Assembly (NCBI RefSeq): GCF_000219915.2
Contig: NC_017964.1
Coordinates: 1,736,001-1,800,000, forward strand
Source: Advenella kashmirensis WT001
GTDB taxonomy: Bacteria; Pseudomonadota; Gammaproteobacteria; Burkholderiales; Burkholderiaceae_B
DNA: 64,000 nucleotides
Reading direction: 5' to 3'
Shown here piece by piece: positions 9,190 to 19,726 of the stretch (its first letter is position 1; the number at the start of each line of letters is the position of its first letter). The position numbers and the translations under genes were made by a program. The notes beneath the pieces were generated by a model. It saw only the letters and a program-made list of their open reading frames with translations, had not been told where the DNA came from and did no database searches.

Positions 9190-9883
9190 TCAGCGAGAGG
9201 CGACGCGCTGTCCTTCAAGACGGCGTGCGCCGTTATAGCGTTTGTTCCAGTAGACATTGTCCATCTTGTCTACACGAACGACAGAACCCGTACGTGGCGA
9301 ATGAACAAATTTGTTCTCACCCACATATATTCCGACATGCGAGTAACGTTTGCCCCGGGTATTGAAAAATACCAGATCGCCGGGCTTAAGTTCGTCACGG
9401 CTGACCGATTCGCCTATTTTTGCCATGGACGCGGCTACGCGTGGTAAGTTCACGCCCATGTATTTGCTGGCGGTGTAGTAAATGAGGCCAGAGCAGTCAA
9501 AGCCGCCTTTGGGCGTGGTGCCGCCAAAACGGTAACGCACGCCGAGATAGTTCAGTGCGGCTTCGGCCAGTTCGCTTGAGGCTGCGCCGGCGAATCGATG
9601 GCTGCGTCCTTGTTATTGCGACGCAGCTTGGCCTGGGCAATCAAATCACCGATAGGGTCTGAAATTCGGGGATCCCATTCCGATACAGGTTTTTCAGTGG
9701 TTGCATCAACCACGCCATTCTGGGTGATGATGAGTTTCTGGGATTGTTCCTGATCGAGATCGTCGGCGATGGCGACTTGGGAGAAAGTGAAACTACTGAG
9801 GGAAATGCAGAGGAGGGAGAGTAAAGACCGTCGTAGACGGTTGCGGTATTTGCTGAAGACTGAGCCAAGGGAGTGTGGGGCAT
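9190..9883 (-). CDS. NlpC/P60-family cell wall peptidase, frame broken twice
   Basis: Secreted cysteine peptidase that cuts gamma-D-glutamyl-diaminopimelate bonds or similar links in peptidoglycan stem peptides. The catalytic Cys is in FDCSGLIYY and the His in SHVGIYVGENKF, both in the C-terminal domain. Upstream, a signal peptide (RRSLLSLLCISLSS, ending near VAIADD) is read in a second frame. Breaks lie near 9585 and 9865; one added base at each joins a start MPHTPLG to the peptidase and gives about 231 residues. No start codon fits the signal-peptide frame directly, which is why I place a break near the start. A promoter lies just upstream at 9902-9931. Confidence 0.82.
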
Positions 9884-9901
9884 AGTCGTTACATATCGTA
9901 A

Positions 9902-9931
9902 ATTATAGGGTGTCCGAACTAGCTTTTCCAA
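9902..9931 (-). promoter_or_regulatory. Promoter of the NlpC/P60 gene
   Basis: On the minus strand TTGGAA (9931-9926) and TATAAT (9907-9902) are separated by 18 bases, placing the transcript start about 10 bases before the ATG at 9883. No ribosome binding site is visible, so the message would be nearly leaderless. Confidence 0.5.
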
Positions 9932-10674
9932 AAGCTGGGCAAATTTTACATAAAAATCAATGCAGTCACAACTGATTTATAAAGATTTTCTAGAATGAAA
10001 TTAAGAAAAATTTACATTATTGGGCAAAAATTGATCATTTGATTTTGTGTTTGAAATCGATCTCGGAGATGCGGGAAGTTGGATGAATTTAGGTGTTTCT
10101 TACGGTAACTTGCGTGATTGTGTCAGTTCAATGTTACGTCAGGTTTGTAGGCTGAAAATGTAAAAATAAAATTCAATTGTGACTTAATGGTGCGGCAGAA
10201 CAAATTGCCAGGCAAGTCAGGCAAAAATCGGAGCATTATTTCAATAATCCAGTGCGATTTGGCTCAGATGCGAAGAAAAGACGAAGTTTAATATTATTTC
10301 AGTTTATTCATGGGCAACGTGATGTGAGTCAAATGAATTTAAATGGATTCGTTATATCTTGCAATGGCATAACAGAGCTAGTCCGATAACGCAGCGGCTT
10401 TGTGATCATCACCTGGGGGCGCTACCATTATCCGTGGGCAACCTTAAGATGCGCTCCGTCTCACGCAGGCTAATTGCCCGCTATAGAGCGTCGTTCTTTG
10501 CTTGCGGTGATGTTTATATTGTCGCTTTTGGTGCCGAATGCTTGGTGCCGGATGCCGGTTACGTTGTTGTCGCTAACGCCCCGGGCCACCCGTGCTCCGG
10601 CCGGGCGGCAGATCACACCGGCGTTTGGCCGCTGACCTGTAGCGTGTTCTATACAGGTTGTTGCGGATTACCTT
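9932..10674. other. Long AT-rich intergenic region upstream of acs
   Basis: This is the largest gene-free stretch in the window. From about 9930 to 10370 it is visibly richer in A and T than its surroundings. A plus-strand open frame at 10359-10727 lacks a ribosome binding site and any recognisable motif. I see no tRNA, insertion sequence or clear inverted repeat. It may hold distant control sites for acs or decayed DNA. Confidence 0.4.
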
Positions 10675-10703
10675 TTGATTTATTCTCGGCTAATATATAT
10701 AGA
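10675..10703 (+). promoter_or_regulatory. Candidate acs promoter
   Basis: TTGATT and TATAGA are separated by 17 bases and lie about 90 bases before the acs start. The match is moderate and the assignment tentative. Confidence 0.35.
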
Positions 10704-10790
10704 ACATGGCTGACGCGCACTGCGTGATCGAGCCCAGCACGGAATATCAGCTTTAACTATTTCACACTATACGTACAGGAGACCGCTTAT

Positions 10791-12767
10791 ATGTCCACTT
10801 CAATTGAGTCCGTACTCGTCGAAAACCGCGTATTTCCGCCCAATGACGATTTTGTCCGGAATGCTGTGGTATCGGGTATGGATGCTTATAAAGCACTCTA
10901 TAAGGAAGCTGAAGATGACTTTGAGGCTTCTGGAAACGCCAGGCAACCGAACATCTGCGCTGGATCAGGCCATTCACCCAGGTTCTGGATGCGTCGGGAG
11001 CGCCATTTTATAAGTGGTTTGCCGATGGCGAACTGAACGTTTCGTATAACTGTCTGGATAAGCATGTCGTCGAGGGGCGGGGTGATCAGACTGCCATCAT
11101 TTTTGAAGCGGATGACGGAGCAGTCACGCCGGTTACCTATAAAGAATTGCTGGCGCGAGTCAGTCGTTTTGCCAATGGTCTCAAGCAGGCTGGATACAAG
11201 AAGGGCGACACCGCCATCATTTATCTGCCATGTCCATCGAGGCGGTCGTGGCCATGCAGGCTTGCGCGCGTCTGGGGATCATTCACTCCGTGGTGTTTGG
11301 CGGCTTCTCGGCCAAGAGCCTGCATGAACGAATTGTCGATGTGGGTGCCACACTGGTCATTACCGCAGATGGGCAGTATCGGGGGGGCAAGGCGCTGCCG
11401 CTGAAACCTGCCGTCGATGAAGCACTGGCGCAAAGCAATACAGAGAAGGTGCGTTCGGTCATTGTCTATCGTCGCACGGGCACCGAAACCGCCTGGACCG
11501 AAGGTCGCGACGTTTGGTGGAGCGACTTCGAAGGCAAGCAGTCTGATGTCTGCGAACCGGTGGCCATGAATTCAGAAGACCCGTTGTTTATCCTTTACAC
11601 ATCAGGCTCTACCGGCAAGCCCAAAGGCGTTCAACACTCCTCTGCTGGCTATCTGCTGTGGGCGCAGCTTACCGTCAAATGGACATTTGATCAGAAGCCG
11701 GGCGACGTGTTCTGGTGTACAGCCGACGTCGGCTGGATCACTGGCCACACGTATGTCACTTATGGTCCGCTGGCAGCCGGTCTCACTCAAGTGGTATTTG
11801 AAGGCGTGCCAACGTATCCAAATGCTGGCCGCTTTTGGGACATGATTGCGCGCCACAAGGTCACCACCTTTTACACGGCTCCCACCGCGATCCGCTCGCT
11901 GATCAAGGCTGCTGATGCAGACGCCAAGGTCCATCCGAACAGCTTCGACCTATCTAGCTTGCGTATCATTGGTTCTGTGGGCGAGCCCATCAATCCCGAA
12001 GCCTGGGTCTGGTATTATAAAAATGTAGGTAAAGAGCGCTGCCCCATTGTAGATACCTGGTGGCAAACAGAAACCGGCGGCCAGATGATTACACCATTGC
12101 CTGGGGCAACACCACTTAAGCCTGGGTCTTGCACATTGCCGCTGCCTGGTATCTTTGCTGCCATTGTTGATGAAACAGGTGAAGACGTGCCGGACGGCAA
12201 GGGTGGTTTCCTGGTCATTAAAAAACCGTGGCCGGCCATGATCCGCAACGTATGGGGCGATCAGGAACGGTATAAGAACAGTTATTTCCCTCCGGAGTAC
12301 CGAGGATACTATCTGGCTGGTGATGGCGCGCAGCGGGACGCCGACGGCTATTTCTGGATTATGGGGCGCATCGATGATGTGCTGAACGTTTCCGGTCATC
12401 GCCTGGGCACCATGGAAGTGGAGTCTGCATTGGTGTCGCATGAACTGGTTGCCGAAGCGGCTGTGGTAGGCCGGCCTGATGCCACTACCGGTGAGGCAGT
12501 CGTGGCCTTTGTCGTGCTCAAGCGCGAACGCCTCATGGCGACGAAGCCAAAGAGATCGCCAAGCAATTGCGCGACTGGGTTGCCAAGGAAATCGGCCCGA
12601 TTGCCAAGCCCAAGGACATCCGTTTTGGCGACAATCTTCCAAAAACGCGTTCGGGTAAAATCATGCGGCGTTTGCTGCGCGTGGTGGCCAAGGGCGAAGA
12701 GGTCACGCAAGACGTCTCCACGCTTGAAAATCCGGCTATTCTTGAGCAATTGACTGAGTCTGTCTGA
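10791..12767 (+). CDS. acs: Acetyl-CoA synthetase, frame broken three times
   Basis: AMP-forming enzyme that activates acetate to acetyl-CoA in two steps through acetyl-AMP. The adenylation motif [11 protein letters not shown], the WWQTETGG motif and the C-terminal [11 protein letters not shown], whose lysine is the catalytic and acetylation-regulated residue, are all present. Breaks lie near 10926 (GAGGGC read as GAGGC), 11229 (GCCC read as GCC) and 12536. With one base added at each, the product is about 659 residues, the normal length. The start at 10791 has AGGAG nine bases before it. A strong terminator follows at 12843. The gene is probably intact in the cell. Confidence 0.93.
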
Positions 12768-12842
12768 GTATCACAGTTCAGTAATCATTGGCGATATTGA
12801 ATCCGACTTGGGCCGCATTCATTAAAGGCCGGCAATGAACAG

Positions 12843-12876
12843 AGCTGAAACCCATGTACGGGTTTCAGCTTTTTTT
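12843..12876 (+). terminator. Terminator of acs
   Basis: A perfect 11-bp stem (AGCTGAAACCC and GGGTTTCAGCT) with a six-base loop ATGTAC is followed by six T. It lies 76 bases after the acs stop. Confidence 0.9.
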
Positions 12877-13030
12877 GTACAGGCACCATTCAACCTTCTG
12901 GCTATCGGCATGTAGACGCAGTATGTTGGCGCGCACAGGCGGTGTTGTACTTCATTGCAGGTGTACTTCGCCGGTGATCAGCTTATTGTGTTAGTGCTTT
13001 CGGTTAACAACGAAGCACAGAGACGAACAA

Positions 13031-13067
13031 AAAGCCTGCCAGCACGGTAAACATGCTGGCAGGCTTT
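13031..13067 (-). terminator. Terminator downstream of etfQO
   Basis: A perfect 14-bp inverted repeat (AAAGCCTGCCAGCA and TGCTGGCAGGCTTT) with a nine-base loop. Read on the minus strand it ends in TTTTTG, which fits termination of the etfQO message 72 bases after its stop. Confidence 0.85.
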
Positions 13068-13138
13068 CTATTGAGCTGGTCTTGTAGGATGGCGACGGTC
13101 GGTCTAGTGTGCCCGGCCGACCATTGGGATGACGCGTA

Positions 13139-14783
13139 TTACAGGCCGTTATATACCGGCCCTTCACCGCCCTGAGGCGCTACCCACACAATGTTCTGCG
13201 TAGGGTCCTTGATATCACAGGTCTTACAGTGTACGCAGTTCTGCGCGTTGATTTGCAGGCGATCCTGGTCCTGATCGTCCTTGACGAACTCGTAGACACC
13301 GGCAGGGCAGTAGCGCTGCTCGGGCCCGGCATAGACGCGTAGATTGGTGTCGACCGGGATCGAGGCATCTTTCAGCGTCAGGTGCACCGGCTCGTTCTCT
13401 TCATGGTTGGTGTTCGAAATAAATACCGAAGTCAACCGGTCAAAGGTGAGCTTTCCGTCAGGCTTGGGATAATCTATCTTGGCACACTCGGCAGCCGGTT
13501 TCAGGCACTCGTGATCGGCTTTGGTGCGATGAATCGTCCAGGGCATTTTGCCCTGAAGACCAGTTGCTCAATGCCAGTCATGAGGGTGGCGATCAGCCGT
13601 CCTTTTTTGAACCATTGCTTGAAGTTGCGAGCCTTGTTCAGCTCCTCATACAACCAGCTCTGTTCAAACGCGATGGGGTAAGCCGACAGAATGTCCTGGC
13701 TGCGTTCGGCGGTGAGTGCTTCGAAAGCTGCCTCGGCCGCCAGCGAGCCGGTCTTGATGGCGGCATGGCTGCCTTGATGCGACTGGCATTCAGAAAGCCA
13801 GCCTCGCAGCCGATAAGCGCGCCACCGGGGAAAACCAGTTTGGGCAGGGACAGCAGACCGCCAGCGGTAATGGCGCGAGCGCCATAAGCGATACGTTTGC
13901 CGTTCTCAAAATACGGCCGGATGCTTGGGTGGGTTTTATAACGCTGGAACTCGTCGAAGGGCGACAGCCATGGGTTGGCGTAGTCCAGGCCCACCACCAT
14001 GCCGACCATGACAAGATTGTCTTCCAGGTGATACAGGAAAGAGCCGCCATAGGTATCTGAATCCAGCGGCCAGCCTGCGGTGTGAACCACCAGGCCTTTT
14101 TTGAATTTTGCCGGATCAATTTCCCACATTTCCTTGATGCCAATACCGTAGCTTTGCGGGTCACGACCCTGGTCGAGCTTGTATTTCTCAATCAGTTGAC
14201 GTCCCAGCTGGCCACGCGAGCCTTCGGCAAACAAGGTATATTTTGCATGTAGCTCCATGCCTGGCTGGTAATGCGCGGTCTGGTTGCCATCACGGTCCAG
14301 GCCCATATCGCCAGTGGCTACGCCGCGAATACCGCCGGCCTCGTTGTATAGCAATTCGGTGGCTGCAAAACCGGGGAAGATGTCAACACCCAGTGCTTCG
14401 GCCTGCTCACCGAGCCAGCGCGTTACATAGCCCAGGCGTACGATATAGTTGCCTTCGTTATGAAAACAGGGTGGCAGCGCCCAATTTGGCGTGGCTTTTT
14501 GTCCTGTTTCGCTCAGGAACAGAAACTGGTCTTCGGTCACTTCTACGCCCAGCGGCGCGCCTTTTTCTTTCCAGTCCGGAATGAGTTCGGTCAATGCCTG
14601 CGGATCCATGACCGCGCCTGAAAGAATATGCGCGCCAATTTCGCCGCCTTTTTCAAGTACGCAGACTGAGTAATCCTGTCCCTTTTCCTGACAGAGCTGT
14701 TTGAATTTGATCGCTGCAGCCAGACCTGCCGGTCCGCCTCCGACGATCACAACGTCATATTCCATTGATTCGCGTTCTGACAT
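13139..14783 (-). CDS. Electron transfer flavoprotein-ubiquinone oxidoreductase, frame broken twice
   Basis: Membrane-associated FAD and 4Fe-4S protein that passes electrons from reduced ETF to ubiquinone, linking acyl-CoA dehydrogenases to respiration. The FAD-binding motif [14 protein letters not shown] is near the N-terminus. The cluster cysteines are in [12 protein letters not shown] and the DIKDP segment near the C-terminus. Breaks lie near 13772 (AAGGGC read as AAGGC) and 13552; one base added at each gives about 548 residues, the family norm. The start at 14783 has AGGAG nine bases upstream; in-frame codons further upstream lack one. The gene stands alone and functionally serves the fad genes. 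Confidence 0.92.
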
Positions 14784-15225
14784 TCGCGCTAACTCCTGAG
14801 ATAATGTAATTCTGTATTTAATGTCGATTGTATTGCAATGAGGGCGCAAATGCAGTTCTTTATGCCTGAAGTCGTTGTTAACTGCGGTGAAACGGCAGAA
14901 TGATCTGACTGGCGGAACAGACAACGTCAGATGCCTGACTATCGGGTGAAAAACCGTTCGGTCGTGCTGGGCGGTTAAGGGCGTCGCAAATCAAAAAAGG
15001 GGCGAACATTCGGGGGGGGTGCATGCGGATGAGGGGCTAATCAGGCGACCCGATCCTGGCTGTTCATGCTGCGGTGCGAAAAGAAAGAGCCGTATTGCAC
15101 CGATATTCAAGTCGGGTCGTTGTACCTAGGACAAGTACCAATAAGGCAGGCCTGCGCCGGGTTGGTGTAACAGAAATCTGCTACAGTATCTCCAGTGAAA
15201 ACAAGGTCATTGAAGGAGATCATTA
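14784..15225. other. Intergenic region between etfQO and the thioesterase gene
   Basis: This stretch separates divergent genes and must contain both promoters. A run of eight G occurs near 15013. I could not identify a convincing promoter pair or an operator. Confidence 0.35.
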
Positions 15226-15696
15226 ATGCCCGATAGTGTATTGTCGGCGCCTGAACAGGGCGGCTCCGTGCAAGGCGAACACCGCCATGTATTTGTCCTG
15301 CGATGGGCCGATATGGATGCATTGCAACACGTAAACAATACCGTGTATTTTCGCGCCATTGAAGAGGCCCGCATGCAGATTTTCGGGCCGTTGCGGCATC
15401 TGTTTGGCCCGGGTATCGGTGTCGTGCTGGCACGCGCGGAATGTGATTTTCTCAAGCCCATGAGCTGGCCAGGCAATATCGAAGTCGTGCACCACCTTGT
15501 AAGAATTGGTCGCTCCAGCATGGAATGCAATATTCTTATACGCAAGCAAGGCGAGCCCGAGATCCTCTATGCGCGTTCCCGCGCAGTTGTGGTCCTCAGT
15601 GACCTGGCATCGGGAAAATCAAGTCCATGGCCGGCAGCGCTGCTCGAGCAGTTGCAAAGGCAGTTTGCGGCGGCCCCATCACACGCCGGTGTATAA
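15226..15696 (+). CDS. Acyl-CoA thioesterase, hotdog fold (4HBT)
   Basis: Small intact enzyme of 156 residues predicted to hydrolyse acyl-CoA thioesters. The segment RWADMDALQHVNNTVYFRAI is the signature of the 4-hydroxybenzoyl-CoA thioesterase/FadM group, with the catalytic Asp in WADMD and the conserved HVNN. AAGGAG lies eight bases before the ATG. It precedes the scoA-scoB genes by 56 bases on the same strand and may be expressed with them. The substrate cannot be read from the sequence. Confidence 0.82.
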   Translation: MPDSVLSAPEQGGSVQGEHRHVFVLRWADMDALQHVNNTVYFRAIEEARMQIFGPLRHLFGPGIGVVLARAECDFLKPMSWPGNIEVVHHLVRIGRSSMECNILIRKQGEPEILYARSRAVVVLSDLASGKSSPWPAALLEQLQRQFAAAPSHAGV

Positions 15697-15752
15697 GCCG
15701 AAAGGCGTACCAGCTTGTCATTCATGTTTCATTATCAGTAAAGGAAGAGTAA

Positions 15753-16459
15753 ATGGATAAGGTATTTGCAAATGCCAATCTGGCGCTCGAAGGCATCGTA
15801 GCGACGGGCAGATGATCGGCGTTGGAGGGTTCGGTCTTTGTGGCATTCCCGAAGCACTCATTGCGGCGCTGCGCGATTCAGGCGTTAAAAACTTAACGTG
15901 CGTGAGCAACAATGCGGGTGTTGACGGTTTCGGACTTGGTCAGCTGCTCAATACGCGGCAGGTCAAAAAAATGATCGCCTCCTATGTGGGTGAGAATAAA
16001 GAATTCGAACGACAGTATCTGAATGGAGAGCTGGAACTGGAATTTACGCCCCAGGGCACTCTGGCGGAAAAATTGCGCGCCGGGGGCGCGGGCATACCTG
16101 CTTTCTTTACACGCACCGGGGTGGGCACCATCGTTGCCGATGGCAAGGAAATTCGCGAGTTCGACGGCCACGAATACGTGATGGAGCGTTCACTGACACC
16201 CGATGTGTCACTGGTCAAGGCCTATATCGCCGATCGCAGTGGCAACCTGATTTTCCGCAAGACAGCTCGCAACTTCAACCCCAACGTGGCGATGGCCGGC
16301 AAAATCACCGTGGCCGAAGTGGAAAAAATCGTTGAAATAGGCGATCTGGATCCTGATCAGATTCACCTTCCCGGCATTTACGTGCAGCGCATCGTATTGA
16401 ACGAGAATCCTGAGAAACGGATTGAACAACGCACCACACGTCCGTCCAAAGGAGAATAA
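15753..16459 (+). CDS. scoA: 3-oxoacid CoA-transferase subunit A, frame broken once
   Basis: Alpha subunit of the enzyme that moves CoA from succinyl-CoA to acetoacetate or a related 3-oxoacid. The CoA-binding motif [10 protein letters not shown] is near residue 23, and [20 protein letters not shown] is typical of this subunit. The start [14 protein letters not shown] at 15753 follows AAGGAAGAG. The frame shifts near 15801, before DGQMIGVGG; one added base gives 235 residues, the usual length. It lies 2 bases upstream of scoB and the two products form a heteromeric enzyme. Confidence 0.9.
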
Positions 16460-16461
16460 AC

Positions 16462-17115
16462 ATGGCTTGGAATCGCGATCAAATGGCTGCGCGTGCAGCA
16501 AAAGAACTGCAGGACGGATTCTATGTGAATCTGGGTATTGGCCTGCCTACGCTGGTGGCCAACCACGTACCGCCAGGTGTGGAAGTGTGGCTGCAATCGG
16601 AAAACGGCCTGCTCGGTATCGGCCCTTTTCCGACCGAAGAGGAAATTGATCCGGACATGATCAATGCCGGCAAGCAGACCGTCACAACGCTGCCAGGCTC
16701 GTCTATTTTTTCATCTGCAGATTCGTTCGCCATGATTCGTGGCGGCAAAATCAATCTGGCTATTCTGGGCGCCATGCAGGTATCTGAAAAGGGCGACCTG
16801 GCCAACTGGATGATCCCCGGCAAGATGGTCAAGGGCATGGGTGGCGCGATGGATCTGGTGGCCGGCGTGGGCCGTGTCATTGTGCTGATGGAGCATGTCG
16901 CTCGTAAAAAAGACGGCACTACCGACATCAAATTGTTGCCCGAGTGCAACCTGCCATTGACCGGCGTGGGGGTCGTTGATGTGATCATTACCGATCTGTG
17001 CGTCATGGAAGTGACGGACAACGGCTTGAAAGTGACCGAGCTTGCTCCTGATGTCACCATCGAAGAAGTACAGGAAAAAACCAAGGCAAAACTGGATCTT
17101 TCTGCATTCGCCTGA
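16462..17115 (+). CDS. scoB: 3-oxoacid CoA-transferase subunit B
   Basis: Beta subunit carrying the catalytic glutamate, which forms a covalent thioester with CoA during transfer. The motif [10 protein letters not shown] places this residue at Glu47. GGAMDLVAG and the later [12 protein letters not shown] are also typical. The frame is intact at 217 residues. A GGAG sits just before the ATG in the end of scoA, only 2 bases away, so the two are translated together. The likely role is entry of acetoacetate or ketone-type acids into central metabolism. Confidence 0.92.
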   Translation: MAWNRDQMAARAAKELQDGFYVNLGIGLPTLVANHVPPGVEVWLQSENGLLGIGPFPTEEEIDPDMINAGKQTVTTLPGSSIFSSADSFAMIRGGKINLAILGAMQVSEKGDLANWMIPGKMVKGMGGAMDLVAGVGRVIVLMEHVARKKDGTTDIKLLPECNLPLTGVGVVDVIITDLCVMEVTDNGLKVTELAPDVTIEEVQEKTKAKLDLSAFA

Positions 17116-17160
17116 TCGGCATCCGTTTGCTGAGTAAGCGCCAGGCATCGTCTGACTCAT

Positions 17161-17682
17161 TTACCGCTTTTTCGCAGGTGTATGAGTCTTTGATGTCGGG
17201 CGCTTTTTGTTTCCAGAAGCAAGGCGTTGCACTGATGGTGCAGGCTTAATGACCCGCGTTGCGCTTGCGGCGACAACGTGATCCTCCTGAGAAACCGGCT
17301 GCATTAAACGCAATGGCTTCCCCGATTGGATATCGATAAGCTGTGAATGCGCCTCTTGCGGCGCAAACAAGTGCTGTTCTCCCCACTGTCGAAGTGCCAC
17401 TATGACCGGAAAAAGCGTTTCTCCCTTAGGGGTGAGCGCGTATTCCTGATAGGCGCTGCCATCAGATGCCGGCCGCACCTCAAAAATGCCGGCTTGCACC
17501 AGGTTGCGCAGGCGATCTGTCAGAATACTTCTTGCAATTCCCAGGTCACGTTGAAAATCACTGAATCGGCGTTTGCCATCGAAGGCGTCCCGCACCAGCA
17601 GTAACGACCAGCGGTCCCCGACCAGATTTACTGAACGCGCCACGGGACATGTCTCGTCCTGTTTTTTCTGCTGTACGGCCAT
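17161..17682 (-). CDS. HxlR-family transcriptional regulator
   Basis: Regulator of 173 residues with a winged helix-turn-helix of the HxlR type: CPVARSVNLVGDRWSLLLVR, then RRFSDFQRDLGIARSILTDR and a wing ending EYALTPKGETL. The early cysteine at about residue 12 is the position used for redox or electrophile sensing in several family members. The C-terminal tail is basic and rich in K, R and T. The gene is divergent from a major facilitator gene 120 bases away, with an inverted repeat between them, so it probably controls that transporter. AAGGA lies six bases before the ATG. Confidence 0.87.
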   Translation of the reverse strand: MAVQQKKQDETCPVARSVNLVGDRWSLLLVRDAFDGKRRFSDFQRDLGIARSILTDRLRNLVQAGIFEVRPASDGSAYQEYALTPKGETLFPVIVALRQWGEQHLFAPQEAHSQLIDIQSGKPLRLMQPVSQEDHVVAASATRVIKPAPSVQRLASGNKKRPTSKTHTPAKKR

Positions 17683-17753
17683 GTTGATTCCTTGTTTATT
17701 GCCTGATGCGTTGGAAAAAAATCAAATCAGTATCATTTTAGTACCAGTTGCCT

Positions 17754-17790
17754 TATAATCAAACTAGTCTTTATTTGAGACTGGTTTGAT
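17754..17790. promoter_or_regulatory. Promoter -10 and inverted-repeat operator of the MFS gene
   Basis: A TATAAT at 17754-17759 is followed by a 13-bp inverted repeat (ATCAAACTAGTCT at 17758-17770 and AGACTGGTTTGAT at 17778-17790, one mismatch, 7-base spacer). The repeat covers the expected transcript start of the MFS gene. It is a strong candidate for the binding site of the neighbouring HxlR protein, acting as a repressor. Confidence 0.6.
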
Positions 17791-17802
17791 TTAGGAGCTG
17801 AT

Positions 17803-19058
17803 ATGCCTGGATACGAAGAGGCTTGGGAACCGAACTCGGAGCGTCGAATGCCGCGTGCGCTCGTCGCCCTGTTTGCCGGCGCCAGCGGGTTAAGTGTTGC
17901 TAACGTCTATTATGCTCAGCCGCTGCTGGATGCTTGGCAGCAGATTTTTCCATCACTCATGCGGCAGTTGGCGGTGTTATCACGTTCACCCAGATCGGCT
18001 GTGCGCTGGCTTTGTTGCTGCTGGTGCCGCTGGGCGACCAAATGGATCGGCGTCGCCTGGTGCGCCTCCAGTTAGTCGCGCTGTTTGTCGCGCTACTTGG
18101 CGTTGGACTGGCCTGGTCCACCACGGCTTTAATGTCTGGTATGTTGATGGTAGGAATGCTGGGCACGGCAATGACACAAGGATTGATTGCGTATGCCGCC
18201 ACGGCAGCCGCGCCGGGCGAGCGGGGACGGGTGGTAGGCGCAACCCAGAGCGGCGTCGTCATCGGATTGTTGTCGGCACGGGCGCTGGCCGGGGTAGTCG
18301 CGGATCTGGCAAGCTGGCGCGGGGTGTATTTTTTTTCGGCCCTGCTGATGCTAGTGCTGGGCCTGATGTTGCTGCGCGCGCTGCCGGCACAAGCGGCGCC
18401 GGTACGGCGGCTATCCTATGGGCAACTGATGCTATCGATGCTTACGCTGTTACGCCAGGAGCGGGTGTTGCAGATTCGCGGGATGATTGCTTTGCTGATG
18501 TTCGCCGCTTTCAGCGTTTTCTGGAGTGCGCTGGTTCTGCCCTTAAGTGCGCCACCGTACTCTTTTTCACATACCGCTATCGGCGCATTCGGCCTGGTGG
18601 GTGTGGTAGGTGCTTTGGGCGCAGCCCGCGCAGGGCACTGGGCAGACCGGGGTTTTGCGCAAAGGGCTAGTGGACTCGCACTCATTCTGCTGCTGGTGTC
18701 GTGGTTGCCCCTGTCGTTGATATCTCACTCTCTGTGGTGGCTCATAATCGGGATCATTGCCTTGGATCTGGGTGGTCAGGCCATTCATGTGACGAATCAA
18801 AGCATGCTTTTCAACACACAAGTGCAGGCCCATAGTCGCCTGGTAGGGTGTTATATGCTGTTTTATTCAGTCGGCAGCGGCCTGGGTGCCATTGCTGCGA
18901 CCGCTGTCTATGCGGAGTTCGGCTGGCAAGGCGTTTGTTGGTTGGGAGCAGGCATGAGTGGAGTGGCGCTGGCATTCTGGGCTTTGACTTTGCGCTATAT
19001 GCCGGATAACGCATCTGCCTGTGCCCGCCGACCGCCGCATTCGTGTGCCGCGATCTGA
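17803..19058 (+). CDS. Major facilitator superfamily exporter, frame broken once
   Basis: Multi-pass membrane transporter, about 418 residues once one base is added near 17934. The start MPGYEEAWEP is followed by ANVYYAQPLLDA, a segment common to the YnfM-like and drug-exporter group. The frame then shifts, TTT being read as TT, into LAADFSITHAAVGG. The loop motif GDQMDRRRLV between helices 2 and 3 is the MFS signature. TAGGAG lies seven bases before the ATG. An HxlR regulator gene is divergent upstream with an operator between, which suggests an inducible efflux pump. The substrate is unknown. Confidence 0.85.
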
Positions 19059-19206
19059 CCGCATTGCTGCTTCTGCAGATGTCATGACATACTCTTGTGC
19101 AGCCATTGCGTTGCCAGCTGGCTTGCCATGTCAATACTGTTATGCTGGCCGGCCCAGGCTCGGTACCGCCCGGGCGCAGCGTCTTTTGCTGGATGTGTCT
19201 GGACGG

Positions 19207-19590
19207 TTATCGCCCGGTTTTGCTGCTCGCGGCCAAAGCCAGGCATAACCAGCCCGCCAGAAAACATAAGCCGCCGATAGGTGTAACGGCCCCTAACCAT
19301 TTTACGTTGGTCAGTACCAGCACGTACAGGCTGCCGCTGAAAATAACAATACCTGCTGCAAAAAGCCGGCCGGTCCAGCGCAGGGCGCTTTCGTTGATAT
19401 GGGCGGCCAGGCCCACCAACATCAAGATCGCCAGCGTATGGATAAGCTGATAGAGTACGGCGGTGTGCCAGATGGGCAGCAACGCCGGGTCCACATGGTT
19501 TTTCAGGCCATGGGCACCGAATGCACCGGCGGCTACGCCGATAAAACCGCTGATGGCGGCACCGCGAATTAAAGCAGAGAAGGTAGTCAT
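19207..19590 (-). CDS. DUF423 membrane protein
   Basis: Small membrane protein of 127 residues with four predicted helices. GVAAGAFGAHGLK near residue 20 and SLYVLVLTNVKWLGAVTPIGG are the hallmarks of the DUF423 (YgdD-like) family, whose function is unknown. I chose the ATG at 19590 (MTTFSALIR) because the family usually starts a few residues before the first helix, although no clear ribosome binding site is seen. In-frame codons further upstream would add an unrelated tail. It stands alone between two plus-strand genes. Confidence 0.85.
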   Translation of the reverse strand: MTTFSALIRGAAISGFIGVAAGAFGAHGLKNHVDPALLPIWHTAVLYQLIHTLAILMLVGLAAHINESALRWTGRLFAAGIVIFSGSLYVLVLTNVKWLGAVTPIGGLCFLAGWLCLALAASSKTGR

Positions 19591-19726
19591 AGGGCAATGT
19601 GTTGGAATATATCTGGGCCGACCGCATGTTTTTTTTGCGATGATGGTGTATTGTAAATGTTTGCGCACACTGTGATGTCTGTTGCGGTGATGCATATACG
19701 ATTGTTTCCCGGAGTTCCCGTTTACT

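Noticed and set aside
10359..10727. A 122-codon plus-strand open frame upstream of acs
   Set aside because: There is no ribosome binding site and no recognisable motif, and the cysteine- and arginine-rich composition is unlike a real small protein of this genome.
10791..12767. Programmed ribosomal frameshifting as the reason for the breaks in acs and other genes
   Set aside because: The sites lack a common slippery heptamer and downstream structure, occur several times within one gene and affect many unrelated genes; single lost bases explain all of them.
19082..19627. A 181-codon minus-strand open frame overlapping the DUF423 gene
   Set aside because: It is in another frame of a clear family member, and its arginine-rich sequence has no domain.
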